Shown: positions 53,294 through 62,589, numbered from the stretch's first letter. The stretch is DNA of 64,000 nt from Chryseobacterium sp. FH2 (GCF_001045455.1 NZ_LFNE01000001.1:186001-250000); one strand, 5' to 3'. Notes: generated by a model not told the origin, from the letters alone. Made by a program: numbers and translations.

Positions 53294-54652
53294 ATGAATA
53301 ATTTAGAAACATATCAAAATTTTTATTTCGTTGGAATCGGAGGTATCGGGATGAGTGCTTTGGCACGTTATTTCCATGCTTCGGGCAAAAAAGTCTTGGG
53401 CTATGATAAAACCAACACCAAACTCACTCAAGCTTTGATGAATGAGGGAATTGATATTGTTTTTGAAGATATTATTAATGAAAAAATCACTTTGTTTCAG
53501 AAAGAAAATACATTGGTGATCTACACGCCGGCAATTAAAAAACTGGGAATTTTAGATTATTTTAATGAAAATCAATTTGAAATTTTAAAACGCGCAAAAG
53601 TGCTAGGTTTAATTACAGAAAATACAGATTGTATTGCCGTTGCAGGAACCCATGGAAAGACCACAACCTCTACCTTGGTTGCTCACTTATGTAAAGAAGC
53701 AGATTTGCCTTTTTCATGTTTTCTGGGAGGAATTTCTGAGAATTTTAAATCAAATTTCCTGTATAATGGCTCTCAATACTCTGTAGTTGAAGCTGATGAA
53801 TATGATAGAAGTTTTTTAAATCTCTCTCCCGATTGGGCAGTGATAACCTCCACAGATGCAGATCATTTGGATATTTATGGAGATAAAAACCATATCGAAG
53901 AAGGATTTAAACAATTTGCAGCTTTAGTACCAAATGACAGGCAACTTTTTGTAAGAAAAGGAATTAACATAGGAAGACCTCATCTTACATATGCAGTAAA
54001 TGAAGTGGCTGATTATTACTCGGATAACCTTCGTATGGATTATGATAAAATCTATTTTGATTTTCATACTCCTGCTGAAACAGTGAAAGATTTTGTCTGG
54101 GAAATTCCTGGAATTCACAACGTAGAAAATGCAACGGTTGCTTTAGCTATTTTAAATAATTTAGGAATTGACTTCGAAACTTTAAAGAATGCAATTGCTA
54201 ATTTTAAAGGCATTAAAAGAAGATATACTAAACATATTTATAAAAACGGTAAAATTTACATCGACGATTATGCTCATCACCCAACGGAAATTAATGCGGT
54301 TGTGGGCTCAATCAAAACTTTTTACCCTGATAAGAAATTATTGGCTGTCTTCCAGCCACATCTGTTCAGCAGAACGAGAGATTTTGCAGAAGGTTTTGCA
54401 GAAAGTTTAAGCAATTCAGATGAATTGATTTTATTAGACATTTATCCGGCAAGAGAACTTCAGGAAAATTTTGAAGGGATTACCTCAAGTTGGTTACTAG
54501 AAAAAGTGACGTTGGATAAAAAAGAAGTATCAACATTATCAGATGCTTTTAACAAAATAAAAGAGAAAGATTTTGATATCCTTCTTACGGTAGGCGCAGG
54601 AAATATTGATACACTGTATGATCCTATCTGTGAATGGATGAATAAAAATTAA
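53294..54652 (+). CDS. murC: UDP-N-acetylmuramate:L-alanine ligase
   Basis: Adds the first amino acid to UDP-MurNAc. The 452-residue Mur ligase has VGIGGIGMSALARYFH, ATP loop VAGTHGKTTTSTLVAHL, VEADEYDRSFL, TSTDADHLDIYGD and C-terminal YIDDYAHHPTEINAV and FQPHLFSRTRDF. Usual length. It is placed just before ftsQ as in most dcw clusters. Confidence 0.96.
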   Translation: MNNLETYQNFYFVGIGGIGMSALARYFHASGKKVLGYDKTNTKLTQALMNEGIDIVFEDIINEKITLFQKENTLVIYTPAIKKLGILDYFNENQFEILKRAKVLGLITENTDCIAVAGTHGKTTTSTLVAHLCKEADLPFSCFLGGISENFKSNFLYNGSQYSVVEADEYDRSFLNLSPDWAVITSTDADHLDIYGDKNHIEEGFKQFAALVPNDRQLFVRKGINIGRPHLTYAVNEVADYYSDNLRMDYDKIYFDFHTPAETVKDFVWEIPGIHNVENATVALAILNNLGIDFETLKNAIANFKGIKRRYTKHIYKNGKIYIDDYAHHPTEINAVVGSIKTFYPDKKLLAVFQPHLFSRTRDFAEGFAESLSNSDELILLDIYPARELQENFEGITSSWLLEKVTLDKKEVSTLSDAFNKIKEKDFDILLTVGAGNIDTLYDPICEWMNKN

Positions 54653-54708
54653 ATTTTAGCGCAACGTATTAAAAATTACATCGTCAGCGTTTAAAGAAGA
54701 ATTTTAAA

Positions 54709-55686
54709 ATGAAAAACAAGTACAGAATATTAAAAATTGCCATCACAGTAATCATTCTTGGATTCCTGCTGAGTTTCTCTTTGAAAAAATTCAGCGGTCA
54801 GAAGATTACGGACAATAAAATTTCTGTAAAAATGAACGAGAAAACACCGGTTTACTTTATTGATGAAAAAGATATCCGTGAGATTGTAAAAAAAGAAAAT
54901 CCGTCAGGAAAAGTTGGAGACTTGAATATTCCTGCTTTGGAACAAAAAATCAATGCTCTTCCTGCTATCGACAGCGCAAATGTCTATTTAAATTTGAATG
55001 GAAAATTAAATTTAGATATTAAACAAAGAGTTCCTGTTTTCAGATTAAATAATAACGGAAAAGATTTTTATGTAGACGAAAAAGGGGTTGAATTTCCAAT
55101 TTCGAAAACATACTCTCATCCTTGTATGTTAGTGACAGGAAATGTAAAAAAAGATGAATATCAAAAGTTGGCTGAATTGGTTGAAAAAATCGACAAAGAT
55201 GATTTTAGCAAAAAATACTTCATAGGTATTTCAAAAGACAACGATGATTATAATCTTCTGACCAGCGAAGGAAACTATAAAGTAGAAATCGGAGATTTAG
55301 ACAATATTGATTTTAAAGTAAAAGGTTTTAAAACTTTTGTGGAAAAATTTCTTGTTTATCAGGATCCTCAAAAATACAATATGGTTTCTGTGAAATATCA
55401 GAACCAGATTGTCACCACATTGAATCCTTATTTTAAAGAAAATGACAGTATCTTAAAAGCAGGAAATAAAGAGTTGGCAAAGATTCCTACTCCCACCACA
55501 ACCAAGAAAACTGACAATAAGGCTAAACCAAAAACAGAAGAAACCAAAAAGACAAGCTTAGTTTCTTCAAAACCAAAGGAAAACACAAAACCAAAAACTA
55601 TAACCAAGCCAAAGGAAACTAAAAAACCAGAGAAGAAACCAACGGTCACAAAGCCGGAGACAAAAGCGAAAGTAAAAATAGAATAG
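54709..55686 (+). CDS. ftsQ: Cell division protein FtsQ with Lys/Pro-rich tail
   Basis: A 325-residue bitopic protein. One membrane helix (about 8-27) is followed by a POTRA-like part (about 35-105) and the FtsQ beta domain (about 108-245, with YVDEKGVEFPISK). The last 75 residues are a low-complexity Lys/Pro/Thr/Glu tail, which is unusual for FtsQ. Position between murC and ftsA supports the call. The protein links FtsL/FtsB to the divisome. Confidence 0.88.
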   Translation: MKNKYRILKIAITVIILGFLLSFSLKKFSGQKITDNKISVKMNEKTPVYFIDEKDIREIVKKENPSGKVGDLNIPALEQKINALPAIDSANVYLNLNGKLNLDIKQRVPVFRLNNNGKDFYVDEKGVEFPISKTYSHPCMLVTGNVKKDEYQKLAELVEKIDKDDFSKKYFIGISKDNDDYNLLTSEGNYKVEIGDLDNIDFKVKGFKTFVEKFLVYQDPQKYNMVSVKYQNQIVTTLNPYFKENDSILKAGNKELAKIPTPTTTKKTDNKAKPKTEETKKTSLVSSKPKENTKPKTITKPKETKKPEKKPTVTKPETKAKVKIE

Positions 55687-55755
55687 AAAAGTCAAGGATG
55701 GAAAGGGGGGAAATAAAACCCAAATTATCAGAAAAAATCAAATCGATATAAACAA

Positions 55756-57138
55756 ATGGAAAATCAAGAGTATTCGGTAGGTCTGGACATCGGGACAACA
55801 AAGATTGTTGCGATTGTCGGAAGGAGGAATGCACACGGGAAAATAGAAGTTCTCGGTGTAGGAAAAGCTAAAAGTCTTGGTGTTCACAAAGGTATTGTGA
55901 ATAATATTTCGCAAACCATTAATTCAATCAAAGCTGCTGTGTCAGAAGCACAGTCCAGCGCTGGAGTTCCTATCCGTAAAGTAACGGTTGGGATTGCAGG
56001 AAAGCATATACGTTCTCTGCAGCACTCCGATTATATTATGCGTGAACATCCTGATAAATTCATTACAGATGACGACATTGAAGCATTAAAAGATCAGGTG
56101 AAAAAGCTGGTCATGCTTCCGGGAGAAGAAATTATCCATGTTCTTCCTCAGGAATATAAGGTTGATTCCGAAGGTGAAATTCAGGAACCTGTTGGTATGC
56201 ACGGGAAACGTTTAGAGGCCAATTTCCACGTCGTAGTAGGGCAGATGGGAAGCATCAGAAACATCGCAAGATGTGTTCGTGAAGCAGGTTTGGAAATGGA
56301 AGCCCTTACTCTGGAACCTCTGGCATCTTCAGAAGCAGTTCTTACAAAAGAAGAAAAAGAAGCAGGGGTAGCCATCGTTGATATTGGTGGCGGCACAACT
56401 GATATTGCCATATTTAAAGACAATATCATCCGTCATACCTGCGTAATTCCTTACGGAGGCGGAATCATTACAGAAGATATAAAAGAAGGCTGCTCAATCA
56501 TTGAGAAACACGCGGAACAATTGAAAGTAAAATTCGGTTCTGCAGTCCCTGAGCTTGAGAAAGACAGTACTTATGTTACAATTCCAGGGCTTCACGGGAG
56601 ACCGGATAAAGAAATTTCGTTGAAAACTCTAGCACAGATTATCAATGCAAGAGTTGAAGAAATTTTGGAAATGGTAAATACAGAATTAAAGGCTTACGGA
56701 GCATTTGAACAAAAGAAAAAACTGATTGCAGGAATCGTTCTTACAGGTGGTGGTTCAAATTTGAAGCATCTCCGTCAATTAGCTAATTATACAACAGGCT
56801 TTGATAGTAGAATTGGTTTTGCAAATGAGTATATTGCAAACGATAAAAACCAGTATCTGAAAGGCCCTGAATTTGCAACTTCTATTGGATTATTAATGGA
56901 AAGTTTAAAAATCAGGGATAAAAAACAGATTACTGAAGTTGAAGAACCTGTTCAGGAGCAACCTAAAGCAGAGACTGTAGCAACTCCGGCTGAAACAGCA
57001 CAACCTGTACAACAGGCAGAACCAATTCAGCAAAAGGAAACGGCACAGGAACAGTTAGAAAGCAAAAGAGCGGCAAAACTGACTTTTGGTCAATCGCTAA
57101 TGGAAAAAGTTAAAAAATTCTTTGAAGAAGTAGAATAA
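55756..57138 (+). CDS. ftsA: Cell division protein FtsA
   Basis: A 460-residue actin-like protein that tethers FtsZ to the membrane. SVGLDIGTTKIVAIVGRRN at the start, 1C-domain region near 85-160, VAIVDIGGGTTDIAIFKD, and VLTGGGSNLKHL. After residue about 400 follows a Gln/Pro/Glu/Ala-rich linker, then an amphipathic end (LTFGQSLMEKVKKFFEEVE) that would bind the membrane. Directly before ftsZ. Confidence 0.95.
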   Translation: MENQEYSVGLDIGTTKIVAIVGRRNAHGKIEVLGVGKAKSLGVHKGIVNNISQTINSIKAAVSEAQSSAGVPIRKVTVGIAGKHIRSLQHSDYIMREHPDKFITDDDIEALKDQVKKLVMLPGEEIIHVLPQEYKVDSEGEIQEPVGMHGKRLEANFHVVVGQMGSIRNIARCVREAGLEMEALTLEPLASSEAVLTKEEKEAGVAIVDIGGGTTDIAIFKDNIIRHTCVIPYGGGIITEDIKEGCSIIEKHAEQLKVKFGSAVPELEKDSTYVTIPGLHGRPDKEISLKTLAQIINARVEEILEMVNTELKAYGAFEQKKKLIAGIVLTGGGSNLKHLRQLANYTTGFDSRIGFANEYIANDKNQYLKGPEFATSIGLLMESLKIRDKKQITEVEEPVQEQPKAETVATPAETAQPVQQAEPIQQKETAQEQLESKRAAKLTFGQSLMEKVKKFFEEVE

Positions 57139-57222
57139 AAAACATACATGACAAATGATAATCGATAAATGAATTTTATCATCTATCATGACTCAAATAA
57201 GAATTATAAAAAGATTATAATT

Positions 57223-59142
57223 ATGGAAAATTTAGAAACACAAGGATTTTCATTTGATTTGCCAAAAGGAAATTCATCAATAATAAAGGTAATCGGTGTT
57301 GGTGGCGGTGGAAATAATGCGCTAAAACACATGTATGAAAAAGGAATTTACGGAGTAGATTTCGTGATTTGCAATACAGACGCTCAGACTTTAGATAATA
57401 ATCCTGTTGCCAACAAAGTACAGTTGGGAACGACCATTACAGAAGGCCTTGGCGCAGGAGCCGATCCTGAAGTCGGAGAAAAAGCAGCCATCGAGAGTAT
57501 CGAAGAAATCAAAGCTGCGATGGGACAAAATACCAAAATGGTTTTTATCACTGCCGGAATGGGTGGTGGTACAGGAACCGGTGCAGCTCCCGTTATTGCT
57601 AAAGTAGCAAAAGACATGGGGATTCTTACGGTAGGAATTGTTACAGTTCCTTTCAGTTTTGAAGGTAAAAGAAGACTAGAACAAGCCGAAAACGGACTTG
57701 ATAAGTTAAGAAATAACGTTGATTCACTTATTGTAATCAACAATGATAAACTAAGACAGCAATTCGGAAACCTTGGCTTCAAACAGGGATTCTCAAAAGC
57801 CGATGAAGTTTTAACAAACGCCGCAAAAGGTATGGCAGAAGTTATTACAGGTTACTTTGATGTAAACATTGACTTTAGAGATGCCAAATCTGTACTCCAA
57901 AATTCTGGTACCGCTTTGATGTCTACAGGAATGGCTTCAGGTGAAAATAAGGCTGAAGAAGCGGTAAGGAAGGCCCTTGATTCTCCGCTGTTAAACGATA
58001 ATAAAATTACAGGTGCTAAAAATGTACTATTGCTGATCAGAAGTGGCGCAGAAGAAGTAACGATGGACGAAATCGGTATCATCATGGATCACATTCAGAA
58101 AGAAGCAGGAAATACGGCAGATATTATTTTCGGGGTTGGTGCTGACGAAGAATTAGGAGACGCGGTAAGCGTGCTTGTTATTGCCACAGGTTTTTCTAAT
58201 GACAATAAAAAGTTTGCAGGCCCTACCGAGAAAATTAAAATCAGCTTAAATGACAGTTTTGATACTCCAAAACAATCTCCTTTTAAAACAAGAGAAGAAA
58301 GAGAAACAGCTTCTGAACAGGGTTATGATTTTGGAAGTAAAAATCTTTTCAGATTAGATGATGAAGATAATGACACCCCAAAATTCAATTCTTCTATTGA
58401 AAAAAAAATGATTATTGAGGAAGAGCAAAGAAAAACTGAAATTAAATTCTTTGATGATGAGGAAGACACACTTGATAACCCTAATCAAAACTGGAGAAAT
58501 CAGGAAGAAGCCGGAGATGAATCTTTCAGTCTGTTTACCATTGATGAAGAAGTTGAAGATCCTAACGATTTGGAAATTCAATCTTTCAAATTTGATTTTG
58601 AAGAGAAAAAAGAAGAGCCTAAAACAAATACTTTCACGAACTCTCATTCACAGGAAAAACCGGTTGAATTCAGCTTTTTTGTAAATGAACCAACCAACGA
58701 GCCTAAGAATGATTTTGGACAGCCGAAAGCTGAGTTTACATCAACAAATCAGGTAAGCCAATTAACAGAAGAGCCTTTTCAAAAAGTTGAGAACTTCTTT
58801 CAGAATATAAAAGACGAAACTAAGGTCGAGGAAAAAACTTCTATTGAAAATAAAGTGGAAATCGAAGCTCCGAAAACTACAGAATCAGAATTCACTTTTG
58901 TGAATAAAACCGTAGACCAGGACAGAGTAACCGAGAGAAGAAATAAATTAAAAGAATTCAACTCACGTTATCAAAGCTTTGATAGCTCAAGCGAATTTGA
59001 ATCTATTCCTGCATTTAAAAGAAAGAATATTTCTCTTGACGGGAATAATGCTTCAGATCAAAATATCAACACCTATTTGTCTGAAAATAACGGTTCTATG
59101 CAAATAAAAGAAAACAGATTTTTAAATAAAGACGTTGACTAA
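57223..59142 (+). CDS. ftsZ: Cell division protein FtsZ
   Basis: A 639-residue tubulin-like GTPase that forms the division ring. GTP-binding IKVIGVGGGGNNALKHMYE, tubulin signature GMGGGTGTGAAPVIAK, and the T7 region with NNDKLRQ are present. The ATG at 57223 (MENLETQGFSFDLPKG) is used; an ORF start at 57169 adds an unlikely tail. The GTPase core ends near residue 340. The remaining about 300 residues are an acidic, disordered linker with a basic end (RRNKLKEFNSRYQSF, FKRKN), longer than in most bacteria but usual in flavobacteria. Last gene of the cluster. Confidence 0.97.
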   Translation: MENLETQGFSFDLPKGNSSIIKVIGVGGGGNNALKHMYEKGIYGVDFVICNTDAQTLDNNPVANKVQLGTTITEGLGAGADPEVGEKAAIESIEEIKAAMGQNTKMVFITAGMGGGTGTGAAPVIAKVAKDMGILTVGIVTVPFSFEGKRRLEQAENGLDKLRNNVDSLIVINNDKLRQQFGNLGFKQGFSKADEVLTNAAKGMAEVITGYFDVNIDFRDAKSVLQNSGTALMSTGMASGENKAEEAVRKALDSPLLNDNKITGAKNVLLLIRSGAEEVTMDEIGIIMDHIQKEAGNTADIIFGVGADEELGDAVSVLVIATGFSNDNKKFAGPTEKIKISLNDSFDTPKQSPFKTREERETASEQGYDFGSKNLFRLDDEDNDTPKFNSSIEKKMIIEEEQRKTEIKFFDDEEDTLDNPNQNWRNQEEAGDESFSLFTIDEEVEDPNDLEIQSFKFDFEEKKEEPKTNTFTNSHSQEKPVEFSFFVNEPTNEPKNDFGQPKAEFTSTNQVSQLTEEPFQKVENFFQNIKDETKVEEKTSIENKVEIEAPKTTESEFTFVNKTVDQDRVTERRNKLKEFNSRYQSFDSSSEFESIPAFKRKNISLDGNNASDQNINTYLSENNGSMQIKENRFLNKDVD

Positions 59143-59152
59143 ATAATGTAAC

Positions 59153-59207
59153 AATGTATCAATATAGCAATGTTATAATTTTATGTATTAACAATTATTG
59201 ATACATT
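59153..59207. repeat. Inverted repeat after ftsZ
   Basis: AATGTATCAAT (59153-59163) pairs with ATTGATACATT (59197-59207). The segment between is built from similar TGTAA/CAATG/TATTAA pieces. It resembles the AT-rich interspersed ATG-TAT-CAA repeats common between flavobacterial genes. It may be a terminator-like structure for the dcw cluster, although no T run follows. Confidence 0.5.
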
Positions 59208-59237
59208 AATACACTTTACATTGGTAAATTAATTAAA

Positions 59238-59684
59238 ATGAGTTTAGAAAATACAATAAACGAAGCTATCAAAACGGCAATGAAAGCTAAAGACAAAGTT
59301 GCTTTAGACTCTCTTCGTGCTGTAAAATCTCAAATCTTATTACTGAAAACTGAAGCAAAAGGTGCCGAAGTTTCAGCTGAACAGGAAATTGCTATTCTTC
59401 AGAGAATGGTAAAACAGCGTAAGGATTCTTACGACCAGTTTTCTGCACAGGGAAGAAATGATTTGGCAGAAGTAGAAGATGCACAGATGAAAGTAATTGA
59501 GCAATTCTTGCCCAAACAGCTTACTGCAGAAGAATTAGAAACCGAAATAAAAAATATTATCTCTGAAATCGGCTCCGAATCTGTGAAAGATTTAGGAAAG
59601 GTAATGGGAATAGCTTCAAAAACATTAGCCGGAAAATCTGACGGAAAAAGTATTTCCGAGATGGCCAAGAAGCTGCTTTCATAG
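59238..59684 (+). CDS. GatB/YqeY domain protein
   Basis: A 148-residue helical protein of the YqeY family. Typical segments: AIKTAMKAKDKVALDSLRAVKSQ (shortened here), AILQRMVKQRKDSYDQF and EQFLPKQLTAEELE, and DLGKVMGIASKTLAGK near the end. The fold occurs as the C-terminal tRNA-binding part of GatB; the stand-alone protein may act in amidotransferase-related tRNA quality control. It is followed by a perfect terminator. Confidence 0.93.
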   Translation: MSLENTINEAIKTAMKAKDKVALDSLRAVKSQILLLKTEAKGAEVSAEQEIAILQRMVKQRKDSYDQFSAQGRNDLAEVEDAQMKVIEQFLPKQLTAEELETEIKNIISEIGSESVKDLGKVMGIASKTLAGKSDGKSISEMAKKLLS

Positions 59685-59741
59685 TTGACAACCATCAACT
59701 ATTATTAGGATATACAACCTTTGCATATCGATTTGATTAAC

Positions 59742-59775
59742 GAAGCCCGAAACGAATTGTTTCGGGCTTCATTTT
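59742..59775 (+). terminator. Rho-independent terminator after yqeY
   Basis: GAAGCCCGAAAC (59742-59753), loop GAATT, GTTTCGGGCTTC (59759-59770), then AT-rich. Perfect 12-bp stem. Confidence 0.9.
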
Positions 59776-60092
59776 ATTGTAGAAATATTCAAATTTATCC
59801 CTTATTTGTTCTCAGAAAAACAGATACAAATCAAGACAAATATTAAATATTTACAAAATACATCATTGGTAAAATTCTACTTCAATAGGAGGGAAATTTG
59901 GTGTTAAGTTTTTTTTCACGGTTAATTCGTTTTTAGAATCATTTCAAATTTAACAATATTTATTGTTTATTCATAATTTTATTTCATTTTTTTTCAAATA
60001 TGTATAAACTATTAACAATCGGTTAATTTTGTTTTACGAAACTACCGATAGTTTTTATATATTGATCAAACGTAAAGAATTGTTTAACTTTG
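59776..60092 (+). promoter_or_regulatory. Upstream region of the bacilliredoxin gene with two -7 boxes and an inverted repeat
   Basis: TAATTTTG (60024-60031) and TAACTTTG (60085-60092) are both perfect TAnnTTTG boxes. Between them AAACTA-CCGA-TAGTTT (60039-60054) forms a 6-4-6 inverted repeat. The rest of the region (59776-60023) is AT-rich and shows nothing else. The second box decides the start of the next gene: the ATG at 60114 lies 21 bases after it, while a TTG at 60090 overlaps it. Confidence 0.5.
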
Positions 60093-60113
60093 CATAGATT
60101 AAAAAACAAAAAT

Positions 60114-60524
60114 ATGTACCCAACAGATTTAGTAATGCCTATGAAGGCTGAACTTACAGATAAAGGTTTCGAAGACTTGACAACTCCGGCTCAGGTGGAA
60201 GAAGCTATAAAACAATCAGGAACTACTCTATTGGTAATAAATTCTGTATGCGGTTGTGCTGCAGGAGCAGCAAGACCGGGAGTTGTATATTCTTTGACAG
60301 GAGATAAGAAACCTGATCATTTAACGACTGTATTTGCCGGTTTTGACACTGAGGCGGTAGCCGAAGCTAGAAAGCATTTAGCTCCATTCCCTCCAAGTTC
60401 ACCTTGTGTAGCTCTTTTCAAAGATGGAGAATTAGTTCACATGCTCGAAAGACACCATATTGAAGGAAATCCAGCAGGAGCAATTGCTGCAAACCTTCAG
60501 GCTGCTTATGACGAATATTGCTAG
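60114..60524 (+). CDS. BrxA/BrxB family bacilliredoxin
   Basis: A 136-residue thioredoxin-fold protein with the YphP/YqiW motif CGC in VINSVCGCAAGAARPGV, plus the family segments DKKPDHLTTVFAGFD and PPSSPCVALFKDGELVHMLERHHIEG, given here as parts. Bacilliredoxins remove bacillithiol from mixed disulfides; the presence of bacillithiol in this organism is suggested by the family but not shown here. Usual length. It ends at a strong terminator (60545). Confidence 0.93.
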   Translation: MYPTDLVMPMKAELTDKGFEDLTTPAQVEEAIKQSGTTLLVINSVCGCAAGAARPGVVYSLTGDKKPDHLTTVFAGFDTEAVAEARKHLAPFPPSSPCVALFKDGELVHMLERHHIEGNPAGAIAANLQAAYDEYC

Positions 60525-60544
60525 GAAACAATAATCTAAATATC

Positions 60545-60575
60545 AAACCGTTACTATATTGTAGCGGTTTTTTTT
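60545..60575 (+). terminator. Rho-independent terminator of the bacilliredoxin gene
   Basis: AAACCGTTAC (60545-60554), loop TATATT, GTAGCGGTTT (60561-60570), then T run; one G-T pair. Confidence 0.85.
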
Positions 60576-60616
60576 ATTTAATACGCTAAAAAATTCTTTA
60601 AAAAATCAAATATTAT

Positions 60617-60624
60617 TATATTTG
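60617..60624 (+). promoter_or_regulatory. -7 box of the GH3 family gene
   Basis: TATATTTG, a perfect TAnnTTTG, ending five bases before the ATG at 60630, so the mRNA is probably leaderless. Confidence 0.6.
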
Positions 60625-60629
60625 TTGGA

Positions 60630-62147
60630 ATGGCAACGAAGGCACTTTTCAATACTGTGGTCAATTGGTTTATCCGTCAAAGGATAGATCAGATTCAGAA
60701 TTTCATGAATCATCCTATTGAGACACAGAAAGGTATATTATTTTCACAGTTGTTTCATGCCGAAGATACAGAGTATGGCAGAAAGTACGGCTTTAATTCA
60801 ATTTCTAGTTATCAGGACTTCAAAAATAAGGTTCCGGTAGTCTCATACGAAGATTTTGAACCTTATATTGAAAAGGCAAGGCAGGGCTGTAAAGATGTAA
60901 GCTGGCCCGGCTACATCAAACACTTTGCTAAATCCTCCGGGACTACAAATGCAAAAAGCAAATTTATCCCAATTTCTGCTGAAAGCCTGGAGTATTGTCA
61001 CATGAAGGCAGGAAAAGACATGGTTTCCATATATGCCAATAACCACCCTGAAAATCAGCTTTTCAATTACAAAAACCTCCGATTAGGCGGAAGCTCTGAA
61101 CTTTATGCCGATTTTAACACGAAATTTGGCGATTTATCCGCTATCTTGATTGATAATCTCCCGTTTTGGGTAGAAATTACGACTACACCGAGTAAAAAAG
61201 TTTCTTTAATGGGCGAATGGGAGAGCAAGCTCAAAGCCATTACTTTAGAAGTTAAAAATGAAGATGTTGGGAGCATTTTAGGTGTTCCGAGCTGGATGAT
61301 GGTTCTTTTGCAGAGAGTTTTGAAGGAAACCGATATTCAAAATATATCTGAATTGTGGCCCAATCTTGAGGTATTTTTTCACGGAGGAATAAGTTTTAAA
61401 CCCTACCGAGAGCAATACCGGCAAATTATCGGAAAAGACATCAATTACTATGAAATTTATAATGCATCTGAAGGTTTCTTCGGAATTCAGGACAGATCAA
61501 ATAGTGATGAAATGCTTTTAATGCTTGATTACGGCATTTTCTATGAGTTTATTCCGATGGAACAGTTCCATTATTCTAATCCGAAAGTGATAAGCCTAGA
61601 AGACGTGGAAGTCGGCAAAAATTATGCAATGGTAATTACCACAAACGGCGGGCTTTGGAGATATTTAATTGGGGATACGGTTGTCTTCACCTCGATTAAT
61701 CCTTTCAGAATAAAAATTACAGGTAGAACGAAACATTATATTAATGCTTTTGGAGAAGAATTAATGATTACTAATGTAGAGTCAGCCCTCTCAAAAGCTT
61801 GTGAGGCAACCGAAGCATCTATCACAGACTTCACAGGAGCCCCTGTTTTTATGAAAGGAAATGAAGGCGGTGCCCATGAATGGATTTTTGAATTTTGCGA
61901 AAAACCTACTGATATTGAACGTTTTATTGATATATTCGACCAACATTTAAAGGCTATCAATTCAGATTACGAAGCAAAACGTTATAATAATATGACCTTA
62001 AAAAGACCAATCGTACATATTGCAAAACCTAACCTGTTTTATGCATGGCTTGAGTCGAAAGGAAAGCTTGGAGGACAAAATAAGGTTCCCAGACTAAGTA
62101 ATGACAGAGAATATATCGATCCTCTGCTGGAGCTAAATAATAAATAA
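60630..62147 (+). CDS. GH3 family acyl-acid-amido synthetase-like protein
   Basis: A 505-residue member of the GH3 superfamily, which adenylates carboxylic acids and joins them to amino acids (plant auxin/jasmonate enzymes are the known examples). ATP-loop-like FAKSSGTTNAKSKFIPIS, mid-region YNASEGFFGIQD (the Y-x-A-S-E motif) and GLWRYLIGDTVVFTS fit the adenylating fold, and the C-terminal lid carries KITGRTKHYINAFGEEL. The substrate in bacteria is unknown. It is a single gene sharing a bidirectional terminator with the lipoprotein gene at 62176. Confidence 0.9.
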   Translation: MATKALFNTVVNWFIRQRIDQIQNFMNHPIETQKGILFSQLFHAEDTEYGRKYGFNSISSYQDFKNKVPVVSYEDFEPYIEKARQGCKDVSWPGYIKHFAKSSGTTNAKSKFIPISAESLEYCHMKAGKDMVSIYANNHPENQLFNYKNLRLGGSSELYADFNTKFGDLSAILIDNLPFWVEITTTPSKKVSLMGEWESKLKAITLEVKNEDVGSILGVPSWMMVLLQRVLKETDIQNISELWPNLEVFFHGGISFKPYREQYRQIIGKDINYYEIYNASEGFFGIQDRSNSDEMLLMLDYGIFYEFIPMEQFHYSNPKVISLEDVEVGKNYAMVITTNGGLWRYLIGDTVVFTSINPFRIKITGRTKHYINAFGEELMITNVESALSKACEATEASITDFTGAPVFMKGNEGGAHEWIFEFCEKPTDIERFIDIFDQHLKAINSDYEAKRYNNMTLKRPIVHIAKPNLFYAWLESKGKLGGQNKVPRLSNDREYIDPLLELNNK

Positions 62148-62176
62148 AAAAACCGCAGATTTACTGCGGTTTTTTC
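62145..62176. terminator. Bidirectional terminator
   Basis: AACCGCAG (62151-62158), loop ATTTA, CTGCGGTT (62164-62171), with A and T runs on both sides. The T run reaches the last codon of the minus-strand gene. Confidence 0.9.
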
Positions 62177-62589
62177 TATTTGTTTAAATCTTCTTTTAAT
62201 TTTCTAGCAGCATCTTCTACTTTTGATGCTCCTTTTTTAGCCACTTCTTTGGCATCTTTACCCACTTTGTCAGCTTCAGCTTTAATATCCTGTCCTGCTT
62301 TGTGTATATCCTCTTTCGTCTTACTTGCAGTAGCATCGATTTTATCTTTTGCTTTCTGTGCTGCAGCATCGATTTTATTTCCCGCCTCGTCAGTTTTAGC
62401 TTTTACATCTTCTTTAGCCTTACTGATTTTTGCAGTATCTACAATATCACCGGGGCTTTCAGTAACAGTAGTCGAAGTTGTTGTCACAGAGCCATCGGGA
62501 TTTTCTACTGTTTCAGTTTTAGTCGTTGATTTTGTACAAGATACAATTGCAAGAAAAGCAATACTTGCTACTAAAATTTGTTTTTTCAT
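62176..62589 (-). CDS. Small lipoprotein with LEA/apolipoprotein-like repeat helix
   Basis: A 137-residue lipoprotein: signal MKKQILVASIAFLAIVSC (Cys18), a Thr/Ser-rich linker (about 20-50), then an Ala/Lys/Asp-rich amphipathic helix of 11-residue-like repeats (KTDEAGNKIDAAAQKAKDKI, KTKEDIHKAGQDIKAEADKV). Such repeats occur in stress-linked LEA-like and YtxH-type proteins and could coat membranes. No catalytic site. Third gene of the minus-strand run from 63953. Confidence 0.75.
   Translation of the reverse strand: MKKQILVASIAFLAIVSCTKSTTKTETVENPDGSVTTTSTTVTESPGDIVDTAKISKAKEDVKAKTDEAGNKIDAAAQKAKDKIDATASKTKEDIHKAGQDIKAEADKVGKDAKEVAKKGASKVEDAARKLKEDLNK

Noticed and set aside
57384..57782. Minus-strand reading frame inside ftsZ
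   Set aside because: A shadow of the highly conserved GTPase region of FtsZ, with no independent support.
60090..60113. TTG start for the bacilliredoxin
   Set aside because: It overlaps the TAACTTTG promoter box; the ATG at 60114 matches the family N-terminus.
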